Positions 7,879-15,369 of a stretch of DNA of 64,000 bases are shown here, piece by piece. Origin of the DNA: Actinomadura luzonensis (GTDB lineage Bacteria > Actinomycetota > Actinomycetes > Streptosporangiales > Streptosporangiaceae). The DNA lies in contig NZ_JAKRKC020000001.1 of the NCBI RefSeq assembly GCF_022664455.2, positions 5,399,001 through 5,463,000 on the forward strand, in the 5' to 3' direction. Positions within the stretch are counted from its first letter, which is position 1; each line of letters begins with the position of its first letter. The translations under genes were made by a program, and so were the position numbers. The notes under the pieces were generated by a model that saw nothing but the letters and a program-made list of their open reading frames with translations, ran no database searches and had not been told where the DNA came from.

Positions 7879-8966
7879 CCGCGATGCCCCTCCGCGTCCC
7901 TGGCCAGGTCCCGCACGGTGTACGCGTGCGTGTCCCTGGCCAGGTACCAGCCGCCGTTGAAGGCCACGCTGCGGCGCTGGCCGTCGGCGGCCCCGGCCAG
8001 GGCGGCGGGCAGCGCGGCGAGCCCGGCGGCCAGCTCCCGGCCGAGCCCGGCGAGGTGACCCTTGACCCGCTCGACCGCGGCGGGGACGTCAAGACCGCCG
8101 CGCTCCAGGATGAGCACGGCGTTCGGCTTGCCCTCGCGCCGCTCCCGCTCGAACGTGCGGAGGTCGTTGGCCAGCCGCAGGCACGCCGCGCCCAGGTCGA
8201 GGACCGGCTCCAGGGCCCGCCAGTGCTCCTCGGGCGCGCCGGGCGGGCCGCAGAGGGGCAGGGCGGCCAGCCACCAGGCGTGGTAGAGGATGGTGATCCG
8301 CCCGTTGGCCAGGTACGGCTCGTAGCCGGGCCACGGCCGCTCCCCCGTCGCCCAGGCGCGCTCGCGGGCCATCGCGGCCCCGGCGATCGAGAGCTGGTCG
8401 GCCAGGACGGGCGCGTACCCGGCGGAGGCGGCGTGGCCGTACCAGCGCTCGCACCACGCCGACCAGGCGCGCAGGGCCTCGCCGACGGGGCCGTCGCCGG
8501 TGGGGGGCGGGGAGCCGGCGAGGGCGGCGGCCATCCGGTCGAAGAGCTCCGCGACGCCGTCCGGCGACACGCCGCCGGACCCGGCCGTCAAGCCGCCCGC
8601 GACCCCGCCCGCGGGGCCGTCCGTGATGCCGCCCGTGATGCCGTCCGCGATGTCGTCCACGCCGAACAGGATCGTCGTCAGCGTCCCCAGGTCGGCGACC
8701 CGCCCGGCGTCCGCGCGCGGGAACGTGGCCGCCGCCGACAGGCAGCTGAACGCGAGCCGGCTGGCCGAGCTGTCGCCGTCCGGGAAAAGGCGGTTGTAAG
8801 GACGCAGCAGCGCCGCGGCGCGGGGCACGGCGTCAAGGGCGGTGGCGAGCACCGCGTCGCGGTCGCCCGCGGGCACGCCGGCCAGTTGATGTGATCGGTC
8901 AAGGAGGCGGTCGGCGAGCTGGTTGTGAATGGTGAAGTAAGCGGGGGAGGAGTCACTCACTCGCAC
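7875..8966 (-). CDS. class I terpene synthase (type A cyclase)
   Basis: Predicted to ionise the bicyclic diphosphate from the adjacent class II enzyme and finish the hydrocarbon or alcohol. The protein has about 363 residues. The metal motifs are FGVDDIADG (DDxxD, around residue 100) and LANDLRTFERE (an NDxx(S/T)xxxE triad, around 265). A WYLARDTHAYTV segment lies near the C-terminus, where bacterial synthases often carry an RY pair. A Gly/Pro-rich stretch (GGVAGGLTAGSGG) just after the DDxxD helix looks like a local insertion. The start is uncertain: GTG at 8966 or 8960, neither with a Shine-Dalgarno. The open frame to 9554 is antisense to cvnA and is not used. It converges on the class II gene with a 4-bp overlap. 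Confidence 0.82.
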   Translation of the reverse strand: MRVSDSSPAYFTIHNQLADRLLDRSHQLAGVPAGDRDAVLATALDAVPRAAALLRPYNRLFPDGDSSASRLAFSCLSAAATFPRADAGRVADLGTLTTILFGVDDIADGITGGITDGPAGGVAGGLTAGSGGVSPDGVAELFDRMAAALAGSPPPTGDGPVGEALRAWSAWCERWYGHAASAGYAPVLADQLSIAGAAMARERAWATGERPWPGYEPYLANGRITILYHAWWLAALPLCGPPGAPEEHWRALEPVLDLGAACLRLANDLRTFERERREGKPNAVLILERGGLDVPAAVERVKGHLAGLGRELAAGLAALPAALAGAADGQRRSVAFNGGWYLARDTHAYTVRDLARDAEGHRG

Positions 8967-8979
8967 AAGATATCGTTTT

Positions 8980-9011
8980 TGACCATATATGACCAATTTT
9001 GTCAATATGGT
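8980..9011. promoter_or_regulatory. AT-rich operator-like repeats upstream of the class I terpene synthase
   Basis: TGACCA occurs at 8980-8985 and again at 8990-8995, one helical turn apart. ACCATAT (8982-8988) is mirrored by ATATGGT (9005-9011). The stretch is strikingly AT-rich for this DNA and lies just upstream of the synthase start. On the minus strand a TTGACA at 8998-9003 could be a -35 box. Confidence 0.45.
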
Positions 9012-9040
9012 TATTTGGTGTGCCCGATGTTTGCCGTTGC

Positions 9041-9070
9041 TTGAGAGGCCCTTTGCGACTGCGCTAGAGT
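9041..9070 (+). promoter_or_regulatory. predicted promoter of the cvn operon
   Basis: TTGAGA (9041-9046) and TAGAGT (9065-9070) are spaced by 18 bp. They match the vegetative sigma-factor pattern of actinomycetes, with the start codon of cvnA 57 bp downstream of the -10 box. Confidence 0.45.
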
Positions 9071-9126
9071 TCCTTGATCGATACGGCCGCCGGCAACGCG
9101 AATGAGATTCACACAGGGTGGGTAAA

Positions 9127-11541
9127 ATGGGCTTCCGCAATACACGACTGCGGACCAAAGTCACGGCTCTGCTGCTCTCCCTGGCGGCGTTGTGGGCGTT
9201 CGCGGCCTGGGTCACCCTGCGCGAGGGCGTCAACCTGCTGTGGGTCTCCCAGCTCGACTCGTCCGTGGTCGCGCCGAGCGAGCCGCTGCTGGTCGAGCTG
9301 CAGAAGGAGCGCCGCGTCTCGATCGTGCGGCTCAGCGACGACACCCCGCGCTCCCGCCGCGACCTCGACCTCCAGCGCAAGGAGACCGACCGCCTGCTCG
9401 GCGCGTTCCGCGAGTCGGCGAGCGCGGCGATCGTCGGCTGGGCCAGCGACGAGGAGGGCGAGCAGCGGCTCGCCGACGTCTTCCGGCGGCTCGACTCCAT
9501 CAAGCAGCTCCGGCGCTCGGTGGACGCCGGCAAGCTCGACCGGGTGGGCGTCACCGACGCCTACGCCGAGGTCATCGACCCCGTCTTCAGCCTGTACGGC
9601 TCCCTCGCCACGCTCGACGACAAGGCCCTCGCCAAGGACGTCCGCACCCTGCTCGCCCTCAGCCGCGCCCGCGAGGTGCTCACCCGCGAGGACGCGCTGC
9701 TCGCCGGCGCGCTGGCCGAGGGCCGGCTGACCGCCGCCGAGCACGCGCAGTTCACGCAGACCGTCGGCGCCTGGCGGATCATCGCCGAGCAGGCCGCCGC
9801 CGACCTGCCGGCCGAGGACCGGGTGACCTACGACAAGCTGATGAAGGGCGCGGCCTTCGCCCGCCTGGCGACCATGGAACGCCAGATCGGCGAGCAGAAC
9901 CCGAGCCTCGCGATCCTGCCCTTCGGCGGCGACGCCTGGAAGGCCGCGACCGAGCGGGCGCTGACCGAGTTCAACACGATGGTGCTGAGCGCGGGCGACC
10001 GCCTCGTGGAGCGGGTCGTGCCGGTCGCCGTGAACGTGGTCATCCGGCTGGCCCTGGCCGGCGGCCTCGGCCTGATCGCGGTCATCGCCTCGATCGTCCT
10101 GTCCATCACCACGGCCCGCGCCCTGTTCGCCCAGCTCCAAAAGCTGCGCGACGCCGCGCACGAGCTGTCCGACCACCGCCTGCCGGACATCGTGGAGCGC
10201 ATCGGCCGCGGCGAGGAGGTGGACGTGGCCGCCGAGGCGCCGCCGCTGCAGTTCGGCGACGACGAGATCGGCCAGGTGGGCCAGGCGTTCAACACCGTGC
10301 AGAGCACCGCGATCCGGGTCGCCGCCGAGCAGGCCGAGCTGCGCCGCGGCATCCGCGACATCCTGCTGAGCCTGGCCCGCCGCACGCAGGGCCTGGTGCA
10401 CCGGCAGCTCACCGTCCTCGACGTGATGGAGCGCCGCGAGACCGACCCCGAGGAGCTGAAGGAGCTGTTCCGGCTGGACCACCTGGCCATCCGGATGCGG
10501 CGCAACGCGGAGAACCTCATCGTGCTGTCCGGCTCCTCCCCCGCCCGGACCTGGCGCCGCTCGGTGCCCATGGTGGACGTCGTCCGCGGCGCGCTGGCCG
10601 AGGTCGAGGACTACACCCGGGTCTCGCTGCTGCCCATGGGCGACGTGGTGCTGGTCGGCCGGGCCGTCGGCGACGTCGTGCACCTGCTGGCCGAGCTCAT
10701 CGAGAACGCGGTGTCGTTCTCGCCGCCGTACACGAACGTGCAGGTCAGCGGCCAGCTCGTGGCCAACGGGTACGTGATCGAGGTCGAGGACCGCGGCCTC
10801 GGCATGAAGCCCGAGGACCTGGAGGCCGCCAACCGGCGCATCGCCGACCCGCCGGAGTTCCGCATCAGCGGCACCGCCCGCCTCGGCCTGTACGTGGTGA
10901 GCCGGCTCGCCCGCCGGCACGACATCCAGGTGGTGCTGAAGGCCAGCCCGTACGGCGGGACGACGGTCGTGGTGCTGCTGCCGCAGGAGCTCGTCGAGCT
11001 CGACCCGGCGCCGCGGCACCACGGCGGCGACGCCGAGCGGCTGCCCCGCAGGCAGACGGGGGTGGCCACGGCGGCCCGCCCGGAGGTGGCCCGGCCTGAG
11101 GTGGCCCGCCCGGAGGTGACCCGCCCTGAGATGACCCGTTCCGAGACGCCCCGGCCGGAGAGGCCGGCGGAGAACGTCCGCACGCTCAAGCCCGCGGTCC
11201 CGGCCCAGGCCCCGGCCCCGAGCCGCGGCCCCCAGCCCGCCCCGCCCCCTGAGGCCGGAGCGGGGACGACACCCGAGCCGGAGCCCGAGACCGGCCCGGC
11301 CGCGCGGCGGCCCGCGGCCGAGTTCACCCCGGGGGGCCTGCCGCTCCGCGTGCCGCAGGCGAACCTCGCCCCGGCGCTGCGGGACGACACGCCCACGCAG
11401 CCAGATTTCGAGGAGGACGATGACGAGCGCTCGCCGGAGGAGATCCGCGCGATGATGGGATCTCTGCAGTCAGGCACGCGCCTCGGCCGCACGGAGGCGG
11501 CCAGGCTGCTGGACGAACAGTCGGGAGGCGAGGAAGCATGA
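9127..11541 (+). CDS. cvnA: conservon sensor histidine-kinase-like protein CvnA (nitrate/nitrite-sensing type)
   Basis: Membrane sensor at the head of a four-gene conservon, 804 residues. A first membrane segment (LRTKVTALLLSLAALWAFAAW, residues about 10-30) is followed by an extracellular, mostly helical sensing region resembling the NIT domain. The second membrane segment lies at about 300-330, then a HAMP-like linker. The ATPase domain at about 510-620 contains AELIENAVSFSPP (N-box), DRGLGM and GTARLGLYVVSRLARRH. A classical phospho-acceptor H-box is not obvious, as is common in CvnA. The C-terminal 170 residues are Pro/Glu/Arg-rich with five-residue repeats (RPEVA, 11079-11160). The ATG at 9127 follows GGGTGGG; a GTG at 9118 is also possible. 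It overlaps cvnB by four bases. Confidence 0.88.
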   Translation: MGFRNTRLRTKVTALLLSLAALWAFAAWVTLREGVNLLWVSQLDSSVVAPSEPLLVELQKERRVSIVRLSDDTPRSRRDLDLQRKETDRLLGAFRESASAAIVGWASDEEGEQRLADVFRRLDSIKQLRRSVDAGKLDRVGVTDAYAEVIDPVFSLYGSLATLDDKALAKDVRTLLALSRAREVLTREDALLAGALAEGRLTAAEHAQFTQTVGAWRIIAEQAAADLPAEDRVTYDKLMKGAAFARLATMERQIGEQNPSLAILPFGGDAWKAATERALTEFNTMVLSAGDRLVERVVPVAVNVVIRLALAGGLGLIAVIASIVLSITTARALFAQLQKLRDAAHELSDHRLPDIVERIGRGEEVDVAAEAPPLQFGDDEIGQVGQAFNTVQSTAIRVAAEQAELRRGIRDILLSLARRTQGLVHRQLTVLDVMERRETDPEELKELFRLDHLAIRMRRNAENLIVLSGSSPARTWRRSVPMVDVVRGALAEVEDYTRVSLLPMGDVVLVGRAVGDVVHLLAELIENAVSFSPPYTNVQVSGQLVANGYVIEVEDRGLGMKPEDLEAANRRIADPPEFRISGTARLGLYVVSRLARRHDIQVVLKASPYGGTTVVVLLPQELVELDPAPRHHGGDAERLPRRQTGVATAARPEVARPEVARPEVTRPEMTRSETPRPERPAENVRTLKPAVPAQAPAPSRGPQPAPPPEAGAGTTPEPEPETGPAARRPAAEFTPGGLPLRVPQANLAPALRDDTPTQPDFEEDDDERSPEEIRAMMGSLQSGTRLGRTEAARLLDEQSGGEEA

Positions 11542-11966
11542 CCCCCACCTCGGGCACTGACCTCAACTGGCTGCTCGACGACCTCGTCGGGCGGGTCAAG
11601 GAGGCCGAGCACGCGATCGTGTTGTCCTCCGACGGCCTGCTGATGGCCTCGTCGGCCGGGTTGCAGCGCACCGACGGCGAGCACCTGTCGGCCGTGGCCT
11701 CCGGGCTGCAGAGCCTGGCGAGGGGCGTCTCCGACTACATCAAGGGCGGCGCGGTGCGCCAGACGGTGGTGGAGTGGCGCAGCCAGTTCCTCATCGTGAC
11801 CACGGCGGGCGAGCGCGCCTGCCTGGCGGTGTTGTGCGCGCAGAACGCCGACATCGGCCTCATCGCGTACGAGATGGCGATGATGGTGGCCCGCGTCGGC
11901 CAGTACCTCACCTCGGGCGCCCGCAACCCCGAGGCCGTCGGCGGCACGGCCGGGAGCGACCGGTGA
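11538..11966 (+). CDS. cvnB: roadblock/LC7-domain protein CvnB
   Basis: Small cytosolic partner of the conservon, 142 residues. In characterised conservons it associates with the sensor kinase and the GTPase. The roadblock fold is readable from LNWLLDDLVGRVKEAEHAIV, then SSDGLLMASSAGL, LQSLARGVSDYI and LIVTTAGERACLAVLC. It follows cvnA with an ATGA overlap and ends inside the GTG start of cvnC (GTGA). Confidence 0.9.
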   Translation: MTPTSGTDLNWLLDDLVGRVKEAEHAIVLSSDGLLMASSAGLQRTDGEHLSAVASGLQSLARGVSDYIKGGAVRQTVVEWRSQFLIVTTAGERACLAVLCAQNADIGLIAYEMAMMVARVGQYLTSGARNPEAVGGTAGSDR

Positions 11967-12340
11967 CCGTTCCCGACGGCTCCGCCGACGAGCACTGGGT
12001 CGACCCGGAGATCGTCCGGCCCTACGTCGTGACGCGGGGCCGGACGATGCCGGCGCACGGCAAGTTCGACCTGATCTCCATGGCCCTGGCGATCGGCCCG
12101 CCGCCGGGGCCCGACGCCGGGCTCGATCCCGAGCACCTGCGCATCCTCCAGATCTGCCGCGAGCCCAAGTCCGTGGCGGAGATCGCCGCGCACCTCGATT
12201 TGCCGGCCGGCACCATCCGGGTGCTGCTCGGCGACCTGTTCGACCGCGAACTCGTCTCTGCCCAGGAACCCCGATCCGAGGTGGACATGCACGACATGAA
12301 GATGTACAGGGCGGTGCTCGATGGTCTTCGCTCGCTCTGA
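11963..12340 (+). CDS. cvnC: DUF742 protein CvnC
   Basis: Third conservon gene, 125 residues. It has a winged-helix-like DUF742 layout: VRPYVVTRGRTMP near the start, then LRILQICREPKSVAEIAAHL and LPAGTIRVLLGDLFDRELV. These are the family's hallmark segments. GTG at 11963 is chosen because it overlaps the cvnB stop; the open frame further upstream is a shadow of cvnB. The last 20 bases overlap cvnD. Its role in the membrane-associated Cvn complex is known only by analogy. Confidence 0.88.
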   Translation: MTVPDGSADEHWVDPEIVRPYVVTRGRTMPAHGKFDLISMALAIGPPPGPDAGLDPEHLRILQICREPKSVAEIAAHLDLPAGTIRVLLGDLFDRELVSAQEPRSEVDMHDMKMYRAVLDGLRSL

Positions 12341-12908
12341 GCGCCCGCGCCTGCCGACGGCGATCAAGATCCTCGTCGCCGGCGGGTTCGGCGCGGGCAA
12401 GACGACGATGGTCGGCGCGGTCTCCGAGACCCGGCCGCTGCGCACCGAGGAGATCCTCACCGACCGCGGCATCGGCGTCGACGACCTGACGTCGGTCGAG
12501 GCCAAGCGGACCACCACCGTGGCCATGGACTTCGGCCGGATCACCCTCGGCAACGACTACGTCCTGTACCTGTTCGGCACGCCGGGCCAGGAGCGCTTCT
12601 GGTTCGTGTGGGACGAGCTGGCGGAGGGCTCGCTGGGGGCGGTGATCCTGGCCGACACGCGGCGGCTGGCCGACTGCTTCCCGTCGGTCGACTACTTCGA
12701 GCGGCGCGGCACGCCGTTCGTGGTGGCGGTCAACTGCTTCGAGGGGGCGCCGACGTACGAGCTGGACGAGGTGCGGCTGGCGTTGCAGCTCGACCCGGCG
12801 ATCCCCATCGTCCTGTGCGACGCCCGCAAGCGGGAGTCGAGCAGGGAGGTGCTGATCGCCTTGGTCAAGCACTCGGCGCGGCTGCGGGCGGAGCCCGTCG
12901 GGAGCTGA
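12321..12908 (+). CDS. cvnD: small GTPase-like protein CvnD
   Basis: Ras/MglA-like nucleotide-binding protein of 195 residues, last gene of the conservon. The P-loop is AGGFGAGKTTMVGAV, the switch II region is LFGTPGQERFWF (G3 with Pro after Thr), and VNCFEGAP stands where NKxD would be, the usual divergence in CvnD. It is thought to act as the switch of a G-protein-coupled-receptor-like system with CvnA-C. It begins within the end of cvnC, indicating coupling. A long dyad follows eight bases after the stop and may also terminate this operon. Confidence 0.9.
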   Translation: MVFARSERPRLPTAIKILVAGGFGAGKTTMVGAVSETRPLRTEEILTDRGIGVDDLTSVEAKRTTTVAMDFGRITLGNDYVLYLFGTPGQERFWFVWDELAEGSLGAVILADTRRLADCFPSVDYFERRGTPFVVAVNCFEGAPTYELDEVRLALQLDPAIPIVLCDARKRESSREVLIALVKHSARLRAEPVGS

Positions 12909-12915
12909 GCCGTCT

Positions 12916-12961
12916 TGTCAGGCTGGATTGACACGCGCGCAGGTGTCAATCTAGCCTGACA
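12916..12961 (+). promoter_or_regulatory. leaderless promoter covered by a 19-bp dyad (DUF998 gene)
   Basis: TGTCAGGCTGGATTGACAC (12916-12934) and GTGTCAATCTAGCCTGACA (12943-12961) are inverted repeats with one mismatch and an 8-nt centre. Within them lie TTGACA (12928-12933) and TAGCCT (12952-12957), spaced by 18 bp. Seven bases after that -10 box is the ATG at 12965, so the transcript should start at or next to the start codon. The dyad therefore works as an operator and could also serve as a terminator for cvnD. Confidence 0.6.
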
Positions 12962-12964
12962 GGC

Positions 12965-13651
12965 ATGCGCACACTCACTCCCCCGGCGCCCGAGGCGCCG
13001 CGCGCCCCCGCGCCCGGGCCGGTCACCAGGCGACTGCTCGCGTGCGGGCCGGCCGCCGGGACGCTGTTCGTCGGCGCGTTCCTCGTGCAGGGCGCCCTGC
13101 GCGCCGGGTACGACCCGCTGCGCCACCCGGTCAGCTCCCTCGCGCTCGGCCCGCACGGCTGGGTGCAGTCGGCGAACTTCGTCGTGGCCGGGCTGCTGAC
13201 CCTCGCTTTCACCGCCGGCCTCGCGCGGGCGCTGCGCGGCTCCCGCTCGCTGCCGGTCCTCGTCGGGATCTGGGGGGCCATGCTGGTGGCGGCCGGCGTG
13301 TTCACCACCGACCCGGTGAGCGGCTATCCGCCGGGCACGCCCGATCTGCTGCCGCACTACAGCGGCCTGGCCGCCGAGCTGCACGACCTGGTGTCGCTGC
13401 CCGCGTTCGTGGCGCTGCCGGTCGCGTGCGCGGTGTTCGCCGTGCGCTGCGCGCGGGCCGGCGAGCGGGCGTGGGCGGTGTACTCGGCGGTGAGCGCGGT
13501 CGTGTTCGCGGTGGCGTTCGGGCTGGCGACGGCGGCCTTCGCGCAGGCGCCCGCGCTGGTCGCGTACGGCGGGCTGTTCCAGCGGGTGGCGGTGGTCACC
13601 GGGTGGGCGTGGCTGGCGCTGCTGGGCGTGCGCCTGCTGCGCCGCCCGTGA
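12965..13651 (+). CDS. DUF998 family integral membrane protein
   Basis: Predicted polytopic membrane protein of 228 residues with about six hydrophobic segments. The family signatures are VQGALRAGYDPLRHPVSSLALGPHGWVQSANF (start), GVFTTDPVSGYPPGTPD (middle) and a Gly/Ala-rich final helix (WAWLALLGVRLLRR). The function of DUF998 proteins is not known. No Shine-Dalgarno precedes the ATG, in line with the leaderless promoter. The gene converges on the double-MerR regulator, 17 bp apart. Confidence 0.85.
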   Translation: MRTLTPPAPEAPRAPAPGPVTRRLLACGPAAGTLFVGAFLVQGALRAGYDPLRHPVSSLALGPHGWVQSANFVVAGLLTLAFTAGLARALRGSRSLPVLVGIWGAMLVAAGVFTTDPVSGYPPGTPDLLPHYSGLAAELHDLVSLPAFVALPVACAVFAVRCARAGERAWAVYSAVSAVVFAVAFGLATAAFAQAPALVAYGGLFQRVAVVTGWAWLALLGVRLLRRP

Positions 13652-13668
13652 CCCGCCCCTGCCCCCGC

Positions 13669-14424
13669 TCAGTCCGGCGGGCTCAGGTACGCCTCCAGCG
13701 CGGCGGCGGCGGACAACATCGCCCGGCCCCTGGCCGACAGCCGGTCGCGCCAGCCCTGGAGCGCCGCCTCCAGGGGCTCGACGCCGCCGGCCTCGCGCAC
13801 CTGGCCGATCAGCGGGGCGATCTGCTCCAGCAGGTAGCCGCCGCGCCTGAGCTGGTGCGCGAGCCGCGCGTCGCGGACGTCGGCGGCGGTGTAGACCCGG
13901 TAGCCGGTGCGCGGGTCGCGGCGCGGCCTGACCAGCCCGGCCCGCTCCCACTTGCGCAGCGTCGCGGGGCGCAGGCCGAGCCGCCGGGCCAGCGGCCCGA
14001 TGAACGTCCCCTCCGCCCCGGCTTCCGCCGCTTCTCCTCTGGCCTCCGTCCCCCGCCGTCCCGTTCCGCCGGGCGGCCGGGTGCCGGTCAGGTCGCCGAG
14101 GGCCTGCTCCACCGCCTGGAGCGTGCGCCGGTCGTCGAGGAGCTGGGCGTGGCTCTCGTCGATGAGCCGCAACGCCTGCTCGACCGTCCCCGCGTTGACC
14201 GCCCGCATGATCGCCGTCGCGGTGGCGTGCCCGTGGGCGGGCACCAGGGCGAGGAAGGCCCGCAGCGCCTGCGCGTGGCGCGGCGTGTACGTCCGGTACC
14301 CCGTCTCCGTCCGCGCGGCGGCCGGCAGGATGCCCGCTTCCTCGTAGTTGCGTACCGCCTGGGTGGACAGGCCGTGCTCGCGCGCCAGGTCCACCGGCCG
14401 CAGCCGACCGGCCCGCCCGCTCAC
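13669..14424 (-). CDS. MerR-type regulator with two DNA-binding domains (TioE-like)
   Basis: Transcription factor of 251 residues carrying two MerR winged helices in one chain. The first is at about residues 8-75 (RPVDLAREHGLSTQAVRNYE, then GYRTYTPRHAQALRAF). The second is at about 130-195 (IGPLARRLGLRPATLRKWE, then TGYRVYTAADVRDARLAHQL). Each has the Y/W-E-x-x-G-L wing pattern. Normal MerR proteins have one such domain and dimerise; here one chain could cover a whole operator. A Gly/Glu/Ala-rich linker joins the halves. The GTG at 14424 overlaps the stop of the epimerase gene (GTGA), so the two are co-translated. A natural target is the dyad at 12916-12961, but this is inference. Confidence 0.85.
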   Translation of the reverse strand: MSGRAGRLRPVDLAREHGLSTQAVRNYEEAGILPAAARTETGYRTYTPRHAQALRAFLALVPAHGHATATAIMRAVNAGTVEQALRLIDESHAQLLDDRRTLQAVEQALGDLTGTRPPGGTGRRGTEARGEAAEAGAEGTFIGPLARRLGLRPATLRKWERAGLVRPRRDPRTGYRVYTAADVRDARLAHQLRRGGYLLEQIAPLIGQVREAGGVEPLEAALQGWRDRLSARGRAMLSAAAALEAYLSPPD

Positions 14425-15347
14425 CGACCGGGCCGCGCGTCGAGCACCGCGGCGGTGGCCCGCCAGCCCTCCCGGGCGCTGCGGTGGCGCGGCGCCCAGC
14501 CGGTGGCCTCGCGCAGCCGGCGGTTGGCGACCCGCAGCGAGCGGGTGAGCGAGGTGAGCCGGTCCCCCAGCAGGTACGCGGCCCGCCCCGGCCCCCGCAC
14601 CCACGGGCGCGCCCCGGCGGCGGCGGCCAGCGCGGCGGCGAAGGCGCGCTTGGTCAGCGGCTCGTCGTCCACCACGTTGTAGACGCCCGGCGGAGCGGTG
14701 AGCGCGGCGACGACGGCGGTGGCGGCGTCGTCCAGGTGGATCGCGGACAGGTAGCCGTCCGGGTGGCCGAGGATCATGGCGACGTGCCGGCGGGCCTGCG
14801 CGTAGAGCTGCTCGCTGTGCGCCGCGCCGGGGCCGTAGAACCAGCCGAGGCGCAGCACCACCGCCGCGCCGCCGGCCTCGCCGAGGCGGCGGGCGTTCGC
14901 CTCGGCGGCGTGGTTGCCGCGGGCCATCGGGTAGTGGTCGACCGGCGCGTCCTCGTCGATCCACCGGTCGCCCTGGTCGCGGTAGATCATGCTGACCGAC
15001 TCCTGGACGAGCCTCGGCACCCCGGCGGCGAGCGCCGCGTCCGCGACGGCGGCCGAGCCCTCCACGCGCACGCGGCGGTTGGCGGCCTGGGCGCTCGCGC
15101 TCATGAACCTGCTCATGGACGGGATCGCGGTCGCGAGGTTGACCACCGCGTCGTGGCCGGCGAACGCGGCGGCCAGGGCGTCGCGGTCGAAGAGCGACAC
15201 CTCGGCGGGGGTCGCGCCCGAGGCGGCGAGCGCGGCGGCCTTGGCGGGCGTGCGGGCGAGAGCGGTCACCGCGTGCCCCGCGGCCAGCAGGGCCGGGACC
15301 GCGTGCCCGCCGATCGCCCCGGTGCCGCCTGTGACGAAGACTCGCAT
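14421..15347 (-). CDS. NAD-dependent epimerase/dehydratase family protein
   Basis: Short-chain extended (atypical SDR) oxidoreductase of 308 residues. The N-terminal Rossmann motif is VTGGTGAIGGHAVPALLAAG, followed by HDAVVNLATAIP and a C-terminal substrate region (LGWFYGPGAAHSEQL, HLDDAATAVVAAL, YNVVDDEPLT). The usual YxxxK is replaced by DHYPMARGNHAAE, so the catalytic Lys is not evident. The start at 15347 lies at the edge of a 22-bp palindromic spacer shared with the divergent TetR gene, which probably represses it. It is translationally coupled to the downstream MerR gene. Confidence 0.82.
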   Translation of the reverse strand: MRVFVTGGTGAIGGHAVPALLAAGHAVTALARTPAKAAALAASGATPAEVSLFDRDALAAAFAGHDAVVNLATAIPSMSRFMSASAQAANRRVRVEGSAAVADAALAAGVPRLVQESVSMIYRDQGDRWIDEDAPVDHYPMARGNHAAEANARRLGEAGGAAVVLRLGWFYGPGAAHSEQLYAQARRHVAMILGHPDGYLSAIHLDDAATAVVAALTAPPGVYNVVDDEPLTKRAFAAALAAAAGARPWVRGPGRAAYLLGDRLTSLTRSLRVANRRLREATGWAPRHRSAREGWRATAAVLDARPGR

Positions 15348-15369
15348 AGTGAGAGAGTACTCTCTTACT
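15348..15369. promoter_or_regulatory. palindromic operator between divergent epimerase and TetR genes
   Basis: The entire 22-bp spacer is a near-perfect palindrome: AGAGAGTACTCTCT at its core (15352-15365) is exact, and the flanks AGTG/TACT differ by one base. With start codons immediately on both sides, both transcripts must begin within or just next to it, so TetR binding would shut both off. Confidence 0.75.
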
